From Candidatus Brevundimonas colombiensis (lineage in GTDB: Bacteria; Pseudomonadota; Alphaproteobacteria; Caulobacterales; Caulobacteraceae), in assembly GCA_029202665.1 (NCBI GenBank), contig CP119326.1, positions 1,426,001 through 1,490,000 on the forward strand: a DNA stretch of 64,000 bases, read 5' to 3'. Below, piece after piece: positions 15,260 through 23,151 of the stretch. The notes under the pieces are model-generated. The model was not told where the DNA came from. It saw only the letters and a program-made list of their open reading frames with translations, and did no database searches. Position 1 is the stretch's first letter, and the number at the start of each line of letters is the position of its first letter. A program made the translations under genes and the position numbers.

Positions 15260-17698
15260 ATGAAATTCACCCTCTCCTGGCTGAAGGACCACCTCGAGAC
15301 CGAGGCGGACGTGCATCAGATCGCCGAGGCCATGACCATGGCCGGGCTGGAGGTCGAGGACGTTCTCGATCCCGCCGCCAAGCTGGCGCCCTTCACCGTG
15401 GCCCGGATCATCTCGGCCGAGCGGCATCCGAACGCCGACCGGCTGCAGGTCTGTCAGGTCGAGACGGTGGACGGGATGAAGGAGATCGTCTGCGGCGCCC
15501 CGAATGCGCGCGCGGGCCTGACCACCATCTACGCCCCCATCGGCGCCTATGTGCCCGGCCTGGGCGTGACCCTGGTCGAGAAGCCGGTGCGCGGCGTGGT
15601 GTCCAATGGGATGCTGTGTTCGGCGTCGGAGCTGGAACTGTCCGATGAGAGCGAGGGCATTCAGGAACTGCCGCCCGAGATTCCGGTCGGGACGCCGGTT
15701 GCGGGCCTGTTCGGCGCCGAACCCGTCATTGATTTCGAGGTGACGCCGAACCGGCCCGACTGGCTGGGCGTTGCGGGCATCGCGCGCGATCTGGCCGCCG
15801 CCAGCGTGGGCGGGCTGAAGCATTTCGACATCGCCGTGGTGCGCGGCGGCTTTCCGTCGCCGATCGCGGTGCGGCTTGAGGCGCCCGAGATGTGCCCGGT
15901 CTTCGCCGGTCGCGTCATTCGCGGCGTGCAGAATGGCCCGTCGCCGGCCTGGCTGCAGAAGCGCCTGACCGCCATCGGCCTGCGCTCGATCAACCGTCTG
16001 GTCGATGTGACCAATCTGATCGCCTACGACCGCGCTCGCCCGCTGCACGTCTATGACCTGGCCAAGCTGTCCGGGACCGAGATCGTGGTGCGCGCGGGTC
16101 AGGCTTCGGCCGAGACGGGCGAGGCCGAGCACCTGATCGCCTTGGACGGCAAGACCTACACAGCCGCCGCGACCGACTGCATCATCGCCGATGCGGGCGG
16201 CGAACGCCCCATCGGTCTGGGCGGCGTCATGGGCGGGGAATCGACCGGCTGCGACGATGACACCACCGATGTCTTCCTGGAAAGCGCCTGGTTCGATCCG
16301 CTGGTCATCGCCCAGACGGGGCGGACGCTGGGCATCCATTCCGACGCCCAGTACCGGTTCGCGCGCGGCGTCGATCCGGTCTCGGTCACGCCGGGGCTGG
16401 AACTGGCCACGCGCCTGATCCTGGACCTGTGCGGGGGCGAGCCGTCCGACATCGTCTTCGTCGGCGAACCCCCGGCTGGCCCGGCGCCCTTCGCCTTCGA
16501 TCCCGCCCATGTGAAGCGTCTGACGGGCATGGATCTGGCCGACGACCGGATCGGGACCATCCTGGGCCAGCTGGGCTTCCTGGTTCAGGCCGCGCCCGCC
16601 GGTCAGGCCGCGCCATGGATCGTCACCCCGCCGTCCTGGCGCCGCGACGTGGAAGGCCCCGCCGATCTGGTGGAGGAGGTCGCCCGCATCGAAGGCTTCG
16701 ATAATCTGCCCGAGGTCGCCCTGCCGCCGGTCGCCAACGCCGCCGGAGGCGTGCTGAACCCGCGTCAGGCCCGCGTCCGCACGGCGCGCCGGGCGCTGGC
16801 GGCGCTGGGGTACGCCGAGGCCGTCACCTGGTCCTTCACCAAACAGTCGACGGCGGCCCTGTTCGGCGGGGGCGACGACAGACTGGTGCTGGAGAACCCC
16901 ATCGCCGCCGATCTGGACTGCATGCGGCCCTCGGCCCTGCCCAACCTGATCCAGGCCGCCGCCCGCAACGCCGCGCGCGGTTTCGCCGACGCGGCCCTGT
17001 TCGAGATCGGCCCGGTCTATCTGGGCGACGGGCCCAAGGATCAGCGCACGATCATCGCCGGCCTGATCGCGCCGCACGCCGCCCGTCATTGGGGCGGTCC
17101 CGCCGAGGACGCCCTGTTCGCGCTGAAGGGCGACCTGACTGCCGTGCTGGAGGAGATCGGCGCGCCGGTCGCCTCGCTGCAACTGGTTCAGGGCCAGAAC
17201 CGCGACTGGTGGCACCCCGGCCGTTCGGCCCGGCTGCAACTGGGGCCGAAGAATGTGATGGTCGAGTTCGGCGAACTGCACCCGCGCGTGCTGAAGGCGC
17301 TGGATGCGGACGGCCCGATGGTCGCGTTCGAGATCGTGCTGGACAATGTGCCCGAGCCGCGGGGCCAGAAAGGTAAGAATGGGTCCGGCAAGGCGCGCGG
17401 GTCCGCCGACCTGTCGGCCTTCATGCCCCTGACCCGCGACTTCGCCTTCGTGGTCGAGGATGCAAAGCCGGTGGGTGATCTGGTCAGGGCGGCGACGGGC
17501 GCCGACAAGGCCCTGATCGCCGACGTCCGCGTGTTCGACGTCTATCGCGGCAAGGGCGTGGACGACGGCTTCAAGTCCGTCGCCCTGGAGGTCGTCATCC
17601 AGCCGCGAGACGCCACCCTGGCCGAAGCCGAGATCGAATCCCTGACCGCCAATATCGTGGCGGCGGTTGAAAAGCAGGGCGGCAGGTTGCGGGCTTAA
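15260..17698 (+). CDS. pheT: Phenylalanine-tRNA ligase beta subunit
   Basis: The 812-residue protein is full length for bacterial PheT. The N-terminal 'MKFTLSWLKDHLE' is followed by the tRNA-binding domain 'ISAERHPNADRLQVCQVE', the B3/B4 editing region ('NRPDWLGVAGIARDLAA'), B5 domains and the C-terminal anticodon-binding domain ending 'AAVEKQGGRLRA'. It pairs with PheS. It is separated from pheS by three small coupled genes rather than the usual short spacer. A run rich in Lys and Gly near residue 700 ('RGQKGKNGSGKARG') is a lineage-specific insertion. Confidence 0.97.
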   Translation: MKFTLSWLKDHLETEADVHQIAEAMTMAGLEVEDVLDPAAKLAPFTVARIISAERHPNADRLQVCQVETVDGMKEIVCGAPNARAGLTTIYAPIGAYVPGLGVTLVEKPVRGVVSNGMLCSASELELSDESEGIQELPPEIPVGTPVAGLFGAEPVIDFEVTPNRPDWLGVAGIARDLAAASVGGLKHFDIAVVRGGFPSPIAVRLEAPEMCPVFAGRVIRGVQNGPSPAWLQKRLTAIGLRSINRLVDVTNLIAYDRARPLHVYDLAKLSGTEIVVRAGQASAETGEAEHLIALDGKTYTAAATDCIIADAGGERPIGLGGVMGGESTGCDDDTTDVFLESAWFDPLVIAQTGRTLGIHSDAQYRFARGVDPVSVTPGLELATRLILDLCGGEPSDIVFVGEPPAGPAPFAFDPAHVKRLTGMDLADDRIGTILGQLGFLVQAAPAGQAAPWIVTPPSWRRDVEGPADLVEEVARIEGFDNLPEVALPPVANAAGGVLNPRQARVRTARRALAALGYAEAVTWSFTKQSTAALFGGGDDRLVLENPIAADLDCMRPSALPNLIQAAARNAARGFADAALFEIGPVYLGDGPKDQRTIIAGLIAPHAARHWGGPAEDALFALKGDLTAVLEEIGAPVASLQLVQGQNRDWWHPGRSARLQLGPKNVMVEFGELHPRVLKALDADGPMVAFEIVLDNVPEPRGQKGKNGSGKARGSADLSAFMPLTRDFAFVVEDAKPVGDLVRAATGADKALIADVRVFDVYRGKGVDDGFKSVALEVVIQPRDATLAEAEIESLTANIVAAVEKQGGRLRA

Positions 17699-17717
17699 AC
17701 CGTAAGGGGAATGCGGC

Positions 17718-18221
17718 TTGAAATCCTGCTGGCTTAAAGCAACGGCCACACTCGGCTTCAGTGCAGCTTTGATCTCCTGCGCGACTGCGCCCGAACGGGC
17801 GGTGCGAGACGGCCGGCTTTGGCCGGAGCGAATCGACCGCATCGGACAGGAAACCGAAGGCGCAGACGCTCTTTGCCTCGCCACAGGCCAGTTTCAACTG
17901 AACGCGGACGAGACGGTCGTCAGCAGAGACGAAGGCAGCGTCACCGTTCGAGGCCCGGCTGGCGATTTCACGATCCACGAGAATCGCTTCGATACGCCGA
18001 TTCCGATGGCGACCGCCTTGGCGAACCGCGACCTTTTCGGCGCTTTCTATCGGTTCGACGATCCCCGGATCGGGTACATCGTGACGCTGTTCCACCCTGT
18101 ACAAGATGGTGAGTTCGTCGTTGCGTGGATTGATGGGGCCGCCTTCAATGGCGGCCCTTCCGATTCCGCCATCTACTCACGATACGGTTTTGGAGTGGGT
18201 TCGACCGCTTGTAAAAGCTGA
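17718..18221 (+). CDS. Putative lipoprotein of unknown function, TTG start
   Basis: The protein has 167 residues. The N-terminus 'KSCWLKATATLGFSAALISC' contains a lipobox-like 'LISC' with a predicted acylated Cys21, pointing to a periplasm-facing lipoprotein. The start is TTG at 17718, with AAGGGGA 7 bases upstream; no ATG is better placed. The rest contains 'FTIHENRFDTPIP' and 'RIGYIVTLFHPVQDGEFVVAW', suggesting a small beta-rich domain, and ends in 'STACKS'. It follows pheT by 19 bases and may be its last co-transcribed gene. No family was recognised. Confidence 0.65.
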   Translation: MKSCWLKATATLGFSAALISCATAPERAVRDGRLWPERIDRIGQETEGADALCLATGQFQLNADETVVSRDEGSVTVRGPAGDFTIHENRFDTPIPMATALANRDLFGAFYRFDDPRIGYIVTLFHPVQDGEFVVAWIDGAAFNGGPSDSAIYSRYGFGVGSTACKS

Positions 18222-18234
18222 TCAATCCATGCCC

Positions 18235-18250
18235 GTAAGTTCCCGTTAAC
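18235..18250 (+). promoter_or_regulatory. CtrA-box-like site upstream of the eipA homologue
   Basis: GTAA-N7-TTAAC matches the CtrA consensus TTAA-N7-TTAAC with one mismatch and the exact 7-base spacing. It lies 97 bases before the DUF1134 start. Confidence 0.5.
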
Positions 18251-18346
18251 CTTGAAGCCGCAAGGCTGCCGCAAAGGTCGGGGACGGTAGCGTCAAGTTC
18301 GGCGTCTCAGCCGGCCGTCTTCCCGCCGCCTCTCGGAGCGCCCCTC

Positions 18347-18958
18347 ATGCATCGTCGCCAACTGATTCTGTCCGGCCTGGCCACCGCCGCCGGGGCGTCG
18401 TCCCTGGGGGCCTGCGCCTCGACGCCGGCGCGCAATCCCAACTATCCCATCGCGTCGGATCAGAACGCACAGGCCTACAGCTTCGACGAACTGGTCTCGG
18501 CCGGGTCGCGCGAACTGGGCATCGCGGCCGAGGTCGTGGGCGGCGCCATCGAGCGCGTCTTCGCCGATCAGGGCGACCGCCCGACCGCCTATATCGCGGG
18601 CGAGGAAGGTTCCGGCGCCGTTGTCGTGGGCGCGCGTTACGGACGCGGGGCCCTGCATATGAAGGACCTGTCGGCCTCGCAGGAGGTGTTCTGGCAGGGC
18701 GCGTCGATCGGTTGGGACTGGGGCGGCAACGCCAGCCGGGTCTTCACCCTGGTCTATGGCCTGTATCACCCCGACATGATCTATCGCCGCTATCCGGGGG
18801 TCGAGGGGTCGGCCTATCTGGTGGCGGGCCTGGGCGTGAACTATCAGCGCGCGGACGGCATCGTCCTGGCGCCGATCCGCACCGGCGTCGGCCTGCGCCT
18901 GGGCGCCAATGTCGGCACCATGAGCTACAGCCGCCAGCGCAACCTGCTGCCGTTCTAA
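18347..18958 (+). CDS. eipA: DUF1134 / EipA-family envelope integrity protein
   Basis: A 203-residue exported protein. The N-terminus 'MHRRQLILSGLATAAG...SLGAC' carries a basic start and a lipobox-like 'SLGAC'. The core 'YSFDELVSAGSRELGIAAEVVGGAIERVF', 'EEGSGAVVVGARYGRG', 'WQGASIGWDWGG', 'RYPGVEGSAYLVAGLGVNYQ' and 'GVGLRLGANVG' is the DUF1134 domain. In Brucella abortus the homologue EipA is a small periplasmic barrel needed for envelope stress resistance and is activated by CtrA. The CtrA-like site upstream here fits that. It is a lone gene followed by a repeat element. Confidence 0.88.
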   Translation: MHRRQLILSGLATAAGASSLGACASTPARNPNYPIASDQNAQAYSFDELVSAGSRELGIAAEVVGGAIERVFADQGDRPTAYIAGEEGSGAVVVGARYGRGALHMKDLSASQEVFWQGASIGWDWGGNASRVFTLVYGLYHPDMIYRRYPGVEGSAYLVAGLGVNYQRADGIVLAPIRTGVGLRLGANVGTMSYSRQRNLLPF

Positions 18959-18973
18959 GTCAGAACGCCGTCC

Positions 18974-19079
18974 GTCATCCTCGGGCTTGACCCGAGGACC
19001 GGGCGTTTGTTGGACTGTGCGCCGATCCTGTCGCACGCGCGGCGGACCATCCGATCCTTGGGTCAAGCCCGAGGATGAC
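18974..19079. repeat. Intergenic inverted-repeat element, second copy of the 'CTCGGGCTTGACCCGAGG' family
   Basis: The left arm GTCATCCTCGGGCTTGACCC and the right arm at about 19052-19079 (GATCCTTGGGTCAAGCCCGA... GATGAC) are inverted. It matches the element at 3834-3962 and again sits between convergent genes. Confidence 0.85.
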
Positions 19080-19106
19080 GGGGGCTAGGGTCAGGACGGG
19101 TGGATA

Positions 19107-20000
19107 TCAGCTTACCAACCGCAACGGCGGGGGAGCGTCCATCAGCGCCGCCAAGCCTTCGCGCCAGGTCGGATATTGCGGCCGCCAGCCCAGTTCGGCC
19201 TTGGCCCGGGCGTTGGAGACGCGTTTGGAATCCAGGTAGAAGCGGCGCATGGCCTCGCTGACGCTGTCGTCGGTCCAGTCGACCTCGGGCGGGCGGGGCA
19301 GGCCGATGCGGTCCGCCGCCCATTCCATCACCACATCGGCGGGTGCGGGTTCGTCGTCGATCAGATTATAGGCTGCGCCGGGACGCGGCCGGGCCATCGA
19401 GGCGAACAGGCCCGAAACGATGTCGTCGACATGAATGCGGTTGAAGATCTGGCCCGGTTTCCTGACCAGACGGGCCGTGCCGTCGCGTAGGCGTTCCACC
19501 ACATTGCGGCCGGGGCCGTAAAAGCCGGGCAGGCGGAAGATCTGCACCGTCAACCCCATGCCCCGCGCCCCGTCCAGCCAGTCCCGCTCGGCCCGGACGC
19601 GGCGCGCGCCCTCCAGAGTGGCGGCGTTAAGCGGGCCGTCTTCGAACACCCAGCCGCCCGCCCGGTCGCCATAGACGGAGGTCGAGGAGAGATAGCCCAT
19701 CCAGTCGGGCCAGGCGTCGCCGGACAGCGGGCCCAGGGCGCGCAGGGCGGGGCACCCGTGGGCGTCAGGCGCGGCGGTGATCAGCACGGCGCCGGCGGCC
19801 TCCAGCGCGGTCTTCAGGGCGGCGGTGTCGCCCGGATTGAGCGCAGCGATCCCTTCGGCCTCCAGCACGCGTCGACGGTCGGCGCTGCGTGAGGTGGCGG
19901 TCGCCCGCCCCCCGCGCCGGATCGCCTCCAGCGCCGCCGCCCGTCCCACATAGCCTCCTCCGTAAACAAGCAGAGACGGGGCGGGAGCGGCGTCAGGCAT
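19107..20000 (-). CDS. NAD(P)-dependent epimerase/dehydratase-like SDR protein
   Basis: A 297-residue extended-SDR-type protein. The Rossmann turn is 'LLVYGGGYVGRAAALEAIRRGG', a variant of GxxGxxG. 'YLSSTSVYGD' occupies the Ser/Tyr region, and 'NRIHVDDIVSGL' is the typical substrate-side motif. It resembles YeeZ-like sugar-nucleotide epimerase homologues of unknown substrate rather than a defined enzyme. ATG 20000 is preferred over an in-frame GTG at 20033 because the nucleotide-binding strand should be close to the N-terminus. It diverges from the peptidase-inhibitor gene. Confidence 0.8.
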   Translation of the reverse strand: MPDAAPAPSLLVYGGGYVGRAAALEAIRRGGRATATSRSADRRRVLEAEGIAALNPGDTAALKTALEAAGAVLITAAPDAHGCPALRALGPLSGDAWPDWMGYLSSTSVYGDRAGGWVFEDGPLNAATLEGARRVRAERDWLDGARGMGLTVQIFRLPGFYGPGRNVVERLRDGTARLVRKPGQIFNRIHVDDIVSGLFASMARPRPGAAYNLIDDEPAPADVVMEWAADRIGLPRPPEVDWTDDSVSEAMRRFYLDSKRVSNARAKAELGWRPQYPTWREGLAALMDAPPPLRLVS

Positions 20001-20115
20001 GGCGATCTTCAAACAGGAACGAGCGTGTTTCACAGAACGTCGAAAGGCCGGTGGCCTTGAAAGCGAATTTCATTCTATGCTTTCGACAACGCGCTTGACC
20101 ACATCCGGGTTCATC

Positions 20116-20526
20116 ATGACCAACACCCTGCTTCTCGCCGCCGTCGTCGCCGCCCTGTCGGCGGGCGCGCCCGTCCATGCCGGCGCGGCGGCCGATCCCG
20201 CGCCGGTGGTTCTGTCCGAGGCGGACGCCGTCAAGCCGGCGGTTCTGCCCGTGGGCGCGACCTCGACCCTGCGGCTGGAAAGCAACCCCAGCACCGGCTT
20301 CGGCTGGCAAGTCCTGGAGGCCCGCAATCTGCGTGTGGAAGAACCGTTCGCGATCGAACAGGCGCCCGCGTCCGGCGTTCCCATCGTCGGTGCGCCCGGC
20401 ACGGCGGTGATCCGCATCACGCCGCGTGGAAAGGGGTCTGCGTCCCTGGCGCTGGTTTACAAACAGCCCTGGATGGAGACCACGTCTGATGATCGCGTCA
20501 TGCACTTCGTCTTCGACGCACAGTAG
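20116..20526 (+). CDS. Secreted chagasin-type protease inhibitor (I42 family)
   Basis: A 136-residue protein with a signal peptide ('MTNTLLLAAVVAALSAGAPVHAG'). The mature part shows the three inhibitor loops of the I42 family: 'NPSTGFGW', 'GAPGTAVIRITPRGKG' and 'LVYKQPWM'. Chagasins block papain-like cysteine proteases; bacterial homologues are periplasmic or secreted, and their targets are mostly unknown. An in-frame ATG at 20077 also exists, but the signal peptide favours 20116. It is convergent with the SQD1-like gene. Confidence 0.85.
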   Translation: MTNTLLLAAVVAALSAGAPVHAGAAADPAPVVLSEADAVKPAVLPVGATSTLRLESNPSTGFGWQVLEARNLRVEEPFAIEQAPASGVPIVGAPGTAVIRITPRGKGSASLALVYKQPWMETTSDDRVMHFVFDAQ

Positions 20527-20549
20527 CCTCTGACGTCAGCGGGGGTGGA

Positions 20550-21758
20550 TCAAGCGTTCACGGGCGTCGCGCCCGCCGTCTCCAGCGCCTCGGCCCGGCT
20601 GTGATTCCAGGGCGAGACGCAGGGGACGCGCGATAGATCGACGCGGTCGGCGTAACAGCGGGCGATGTCGGTCACGTCCTGCATCAGCCCTTCGGCCAGG
20701 GTGATGGGTTTCAGCCCCAGTTCGCGGAACTGGTCGTTGGCGACCACCAGATCGTTCTCGTCCGCCTCCTGGCGCGGATTGGGCAGGTGCTGGATTTCAG
20801 CCCCCGTCAGGTTCGCCACCATCCGGGCCAGGTCGCGCACCCGGCGGCTCTCGGTCATCTGATTCAGGATCTTGACGCGGTCGCCGCGGCGCGGCGGGTT
20901 CTTCAGCGCCAGTTCGACGCAGCGCACCGTGTCCTGGATATGGATGAAGGCCCGCGTCTGGCCGCCCGATCCATGCACCGTCAGCGGATGGCCCAGGGCC
21001 GCCTGTATCAGAAAGCGGTTCAGCACCGTGCCATAGTCGCCGTCATAGTCGAAACGGTTGATCAGCCGCGCGTCCGCCTTGGTCTCGCGCGTCTGGGCGC
21101 CCCAGACGATGCCCTGGTGCAGGTCGGTGATCCGCATCTGATCGTTGCGGGCGTAGAACTGGAACAGCAGGGCGTCCTGGGTCTTGGTCATATGATAGAT
21201 GCTGCCCGGATTGGGCGGGAACAGGATTTCCTGTTCGGCGGGGCCGGCGTCGGTGTCCACCGTCACCTTCAGATAGCCCTCGGGGATGCGCAGGCCGGCG
21301 GTGCCGTAACCATAGACCCCCATGGTTCCCAGGTGCGCCAGATGCACGTCCAGTCCGCTTTCGACGATGGCGGCCAGCAGATGGTGGGTGGCGTTGATGT
21401 TGTTGTCGACGGTGTAGAGCTTGTGCCGCGCCGACTTCATCGAATAGGGGGCCGCGCGCTGTTCGGCGAAATGGACCACGCTGTCGGGCGCCAGGTCGCG
21501 GATCAGGGCGACCAGGCGGTCGAACTCCTTGCCCACGGTCATATTGACGAAGCCGATGTCGCGGCCCGACACCGCCTTCCACGCTTTGATCCGCTCGCCC
21601 ATGGTGCGGATGGGGGTCAGGGACTGGATCTCCAGCTCGTTGTCGATGTTGCGGCGGCTGAGGTTGTCGACGACGGTGACGTCCCACCCTTTGGCCGACA
21701 GGTGCAGGGCCGTGGGCCAGCCGCAGAAACCGTCGCCGCCCAAAACCAGAACACGCAT
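20550..21758 (-). CDS. SQD1-like NAD-dependent nucleotide-sugar epimerase/dehydratase (UDP-sulfoquinovose synthase family)
   Basis: A 402-residue extended SDR. The N-terminus 'MRVLVLGGDGFCGWPTALHLS', then 'VVDNLSRRNIDNELEIQSLTP', 'VVHFAEQRAAPYSMKSA', 'VDNNINATHHLLAAI' and the catalytic 'GSIYHMTKTQDA' (Tyr and Lys) closely follow the SQD1/SqdB pattern. SQD1 makes UDP-sulfoquinovose for the sulfolipid SQDG. No sulfolipid glycosyltransferase is nearby, so a related sugar conversion for envelope polysaccharide is also possible. The start at 21758 places the Rossmann strand at the N-terminus. Confidence 0.8.
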   Translation of the reverse strand: MRVLVLGGDGFCGWPTALHLSAKGWDVTVVDNLSRRNIDNELEIQSLTPIRTMGERIKAWKAVSGRDIGFVNMTVGKEFDRLVALIRDLAPDSVVHFAEQRAAPYSMKSARHKLYTVDNNINATHHLLAAIVESGLDVHLAHLGTMGVYGYGTAGLRIPEGYLKVTVDTDAGPAEQEILFPPNPGSIYHMTKTQDALLFQFYARNDQMRITDLHQGIVWGAQTRETKADARLINRFDYDGDYGTVLNRFLIQAALGHPLTVHGSGGQTRAFIHIQDTVRCVELALKNPPRRGDRVKILNQMTESRRVRDLARMVANLTGAEIQHLPNPRQEADENDLVVANDQFRELGLKPITLAEGLMQDVTDIARCYADRVDLSRVPCVSPWNHSRAEALETAGATPVNA

Positions 21759-21966
21759 AGGGAAGCCTCGTCGTCGTCTCAAACCGCATGCCTAGCCCAG
21801 CGGAGCGGTCGCGGCAAAGCCAGGCTGTTAAAGTCCCGGTGCGACGCTTTGACGAATCCCCCTTGGAAAGGCGTCGCGCACAGGCTAAGTCTGGCTTGTC
21901 TCCCACTCAAACGCAGCTTTCCGGGCGCATACCCGGCTGTTCGCGGCTTGAGCCGATCATGACGGT

Positions 21967-22093
21967 CGGTCCCGAAAGGACCGGCGCACCATGCGGGCGA
22001 CAAGGCATTCCGACAGATCGACAATCGGGGATCGGCCCCGAGCGAAACGGAACCCAGAAACGGACGAACCCGGCCATTGGCCTGGCCTCGTCC
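21967..22093 (+). promoter_or_regulatory. Hairpin-rich leader of the DUF4167 gene, candidate structured RNA
   Basis: The 353-base gap between the SQD1-like gene and the DUF4167 gene has no convincing coding sequence. It holds three consecutive stems: CGGTCC-CGAAA-GGACCG (21967-21983), CGGGG-ATCGG-CCCCG (22026-22040) and GGACGA...TCGTCC enclosing GGCC-ATT-GGCC (22062-22093). The last ends 19 bases before the start codon. I recognise no known riboswitch. It could be a cis-regulatory leader or a separate RNA. Confidence 0.4.
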
Positions 22094-22111
22094 CTGCACA
22101 CGGTAGCGCGA

Positions 22112-23080
22112 ATGAGAGATTTCAAGGGCATGAAGCGTCAGCGCGGACGCAATCGGAACAAGGCGGGCGCGAACAACGCCAACAACGCCAATCCGAATCG
22201 TTCGTGGGATTCGCAAGGCCCCGAGAACATCAAGGTCCGGGGCAACGCCCAGACCGTCTATGAACGCTATCAGCAGCTGGCCCGCGACGCCTCGTCCGGC
22301 GGCGACCGGGTGCTGGCCGAAAACTATCAGCAGCACGCCGAACACTATTACCGCGTGCTCAGGGCGCTTCAGCCCCAGCGGTCCTTCTCCGACATCGCGG
22401 CGCGCGAACAGTCGAACCAAGGCTTCGACATCGATTTCGAAGACGAATCCGGCGCCCAGGCCGCCGCCTTCGTCGCCGCCCAGCAGGCGGCCGACCGCCA
22501 GGCGCAGGAGACCGCCGAGCGCGCCGAGCAGAACCAGAATCAACCCCGCGACCGGGACCGCGACTACAACCGCGACCGGGATCGGGACCGCGATCAGAAC
22601 CGTGAACAGCGCGAGCCGCGCGAACCCCGCGAGCCGCGTGAAGACGGCGAGGCCCGCGCCGAGGGCGAGGGCGGCGGTCGTCGCGAAAGCCGCCGCGAAC
22701 GCTGGGAGCGTCGCCGCGAGGAACGCAACCGCCGCTTCGACAACCGCGAGGAGGGCGCCGAGGACGTCGCACTCCGCGCCGACGCCGAATCCGCCCCGAT
22801 CGATGCGCCCGCCGCCGACAGCCCGGCCATGGAGACATCTGCGGAGGCGGCCGCCGAACCTGCGGCTGAACCTGTCGCCGCCCGTCCCGCCCGTCGCCCG
22901 CGTCGCACCGCCGCCGCCGCCGCGTCGGATGAGGGCGAGGCCCCGACCGACCTGCCGGGCTTTCTGACCCGCGCGCCGGTCGCCGCTGCGCCTGCGGCTT
23001 CGGCGGAAGGCGAGGCCGAGGCTCCCGTGCGTCGCCGCGCTCCGCGTCGCAAGGCCGAGACCGCCGTCAGCGAGGACTGA
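22112..23080 (+). CDS. DUF4167 protein, probable RNA-binding, disordered and RG-rich
   Basis: A 322-residue protein. The conserved N-terminal domain 'MKRQRGRNRNKAG...NIKVRGNAQTVYERYQQLARDASSGGDRVLAENYQQHAEHYYRVL' is DUF4167. The remainder is low-complexity: DR/DRDRD repeats around residues 145-190, RREER stretches, then Ala/Pro/Glu-rich linkers with scattered 'RRAPRRK' patches. The composition suggests RNA binding and possible condensate formation, which is inference. In many alphaproteobacteria this gene lies between prmC and clpB; here all three are in the window but dispersed. The start at ATG 22112 gives the family N-terminus 'MRDFKGMKRQRGRNR'. Confidence 0.85.
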   Translation: MRDFKGMKRQRGRNRNKAGANNANNANPNRSWDSQGPENIKVRGNAQTVYERYQQLARDASSGGDRVLAENYQQHAEHYYRVLRALQPQRSFSDIAAREQSNQGFDIDFEDESGAQAAAFVAAQQAADRQAQETAERAEQNQNQPRDRDRDYNRDRDRDRDQNREQREPREPREPREDGEARAEGEGGGRRESRRERWERRREERNRRFDNREEGAEDVALRADAESAPIDAPAADSPAMETSAEAAAEPAAEPVAARPARRPRRTAAAAASDEGEAPTDLPGFLTRAPVAAAPAASAEGEAEAPVRRRAPRRKAETAVSED

Positions 23081-23151
23081 CGACGACCCAAAATAGACGC
23101 TTTACAGTATCGCAACCCTGACGTGTTATTCGTGACGCTTGGGAGGGCGTC

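Noticed and set aside
15233..17884. 883-codon open frame on the minus strand across pheT
   Set aside because: It is antisense to the unmistakable pheT. Its Arg/Gln/His/Gly-rich translation is what GC-rich coding DNA gives on the opposite strand.
22260..22967. 235-codon frame inside the DUF4167 gene
   Set aside because: It is the +1 frame of the low-complexity DR/RE-rich region. The DUF4167 frame has the conserved N-terminal domain.
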